A DNA stretch of 6,995 nucleotides from Mycobacteriaceae bacterium (GTDB taxonomy: Bacteria; Actinomycetota; Actinomycetes; Mycobacteriales; Mycobacteriaceae): contig JAFAWC010000403.1 of NCBI GenBank assembly GCA_019242135.1, positions 1 to 6,995 on the forward strand, written 5' to 3'. Below the pieces are notes generated by a model that was not told where the DNA came from, searched no databases, and saw only the letters and a list, made by a program, of their open reading frames with translations. Each line of letters begins with the position of its first letter. The first letter of the stretch is position 1. Below are positions 6,844 to 6,995 of this stretch, piece by piece. The translations under genes and the position numbers were made by a program.

Positions 6844-6995
6844 TCAGAACGCCTCCGGGTTTTGCTGTATTTCCGCGGGCACCGGATGGCGATACAACCG
6901 GGAAGCGTTCTGCCACGTGAACTTTCTGATCACGTCGGACGGCAGCCGACGGTGCCCACACCTCCAGGCCGCCTTGTCTGGGACTACGTGCGTTC
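6844..6995 (-). CDS. Amidohydrolase_2-type metal-dependent hydrolase (C-terminus only)
   Basis: The final 49 codons plus TGA of a minus-strand gene that enters from the right edge. The reading contains SDVIRKFTWQNASRLYRHPV and ends NPEAF, which matches the C-terminal helix of amidohydrolase_2 (TIM-barrel, metal-dependent) hydrolases. There the 'kfTw.NA.rlYrhpvP' segment follows the last barrel strand. The metal-binding residues and active site lie outside the window, so the reaction cannot be named. It is convergent with the FAD oxidoreductase gene, with 29 bp between stops. The short length means modest confidence in the family, but the frame and motif agree well. Confidence 0.65.
   Translation of the reverse strand, partial: THVVPDKAAWRCGHRRLPSDVIRKFTWQNASRLYRHPVPAEIQQNPEAF

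Overview
The window looks like a piece of an actinobacterial chromosome, most likely Mycobacterium or Mycolicibacterium. It is GC-rich with strong G/C third-position bias and GTG starts. It carries a protein resembling MmpS, a family largely confined to mycobacteria and their relatives, and a Ser/Thr kinase domain closely resembling the mycobacterial PknD/PknE/PknH group. The genus is an inference from family content; no rRNA or other marker gene is present.

Layout, left to right. (1) 2-460, plus strand: the 3' part of a small membrane-anchored MmpS-like protein whose N-terminus lies off the left edge. (2) 461-639: a gene-free leader with a clear Shine-Dalgarno at its end. (3) 640-4149, plus: a 1169-residue multidomain protein with an N-terminal PknD-type kinase, a STAND/LAL-type P-loop ATPase and a long TPR-like helical region. 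It stops where LAL regulators normally begin their LuxR-type DNA-binding domain. (4) 4162-5025, minus: a DUF5995-type protein of unknown function, convergent with the kinase gene. (5) 5026-5077: a 52-bp divergent promoter region with a -10-like hexamer for each direction, each spaced as expected for leaderless mRNA. (6) 5078-6814, plus: a 578-residue FAD-dependent oxidoreductase of the amine oxidase/phytoene desaturase/HpnE type. (7) 6844-6995, minus: the last 49 codons of an amidohydrolase_2-type hydrolase that runs off the right edge.

How the genes may work together. The kinase-ATPase protein has the build of a cytoplasmic signalling hub: a STAND module with helical repeats as sensor and switch, and a kinase as output. 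The MmpS-like gene shares its strand but is separated from it by 179 bp, so co-transcription is possible but not shown. The DUF5995 gene and the FAD oxidoreductase share a compact divergent control region and may form a functional pair, perhaps in isoprenoid or lipid chemistry; that is inference from arrangement only. No tRNA, rRNA, CRISPR array, insertion sequence or convincing intrinsic terminator was seen. The most unusual item is the kinase-LAL chimera.
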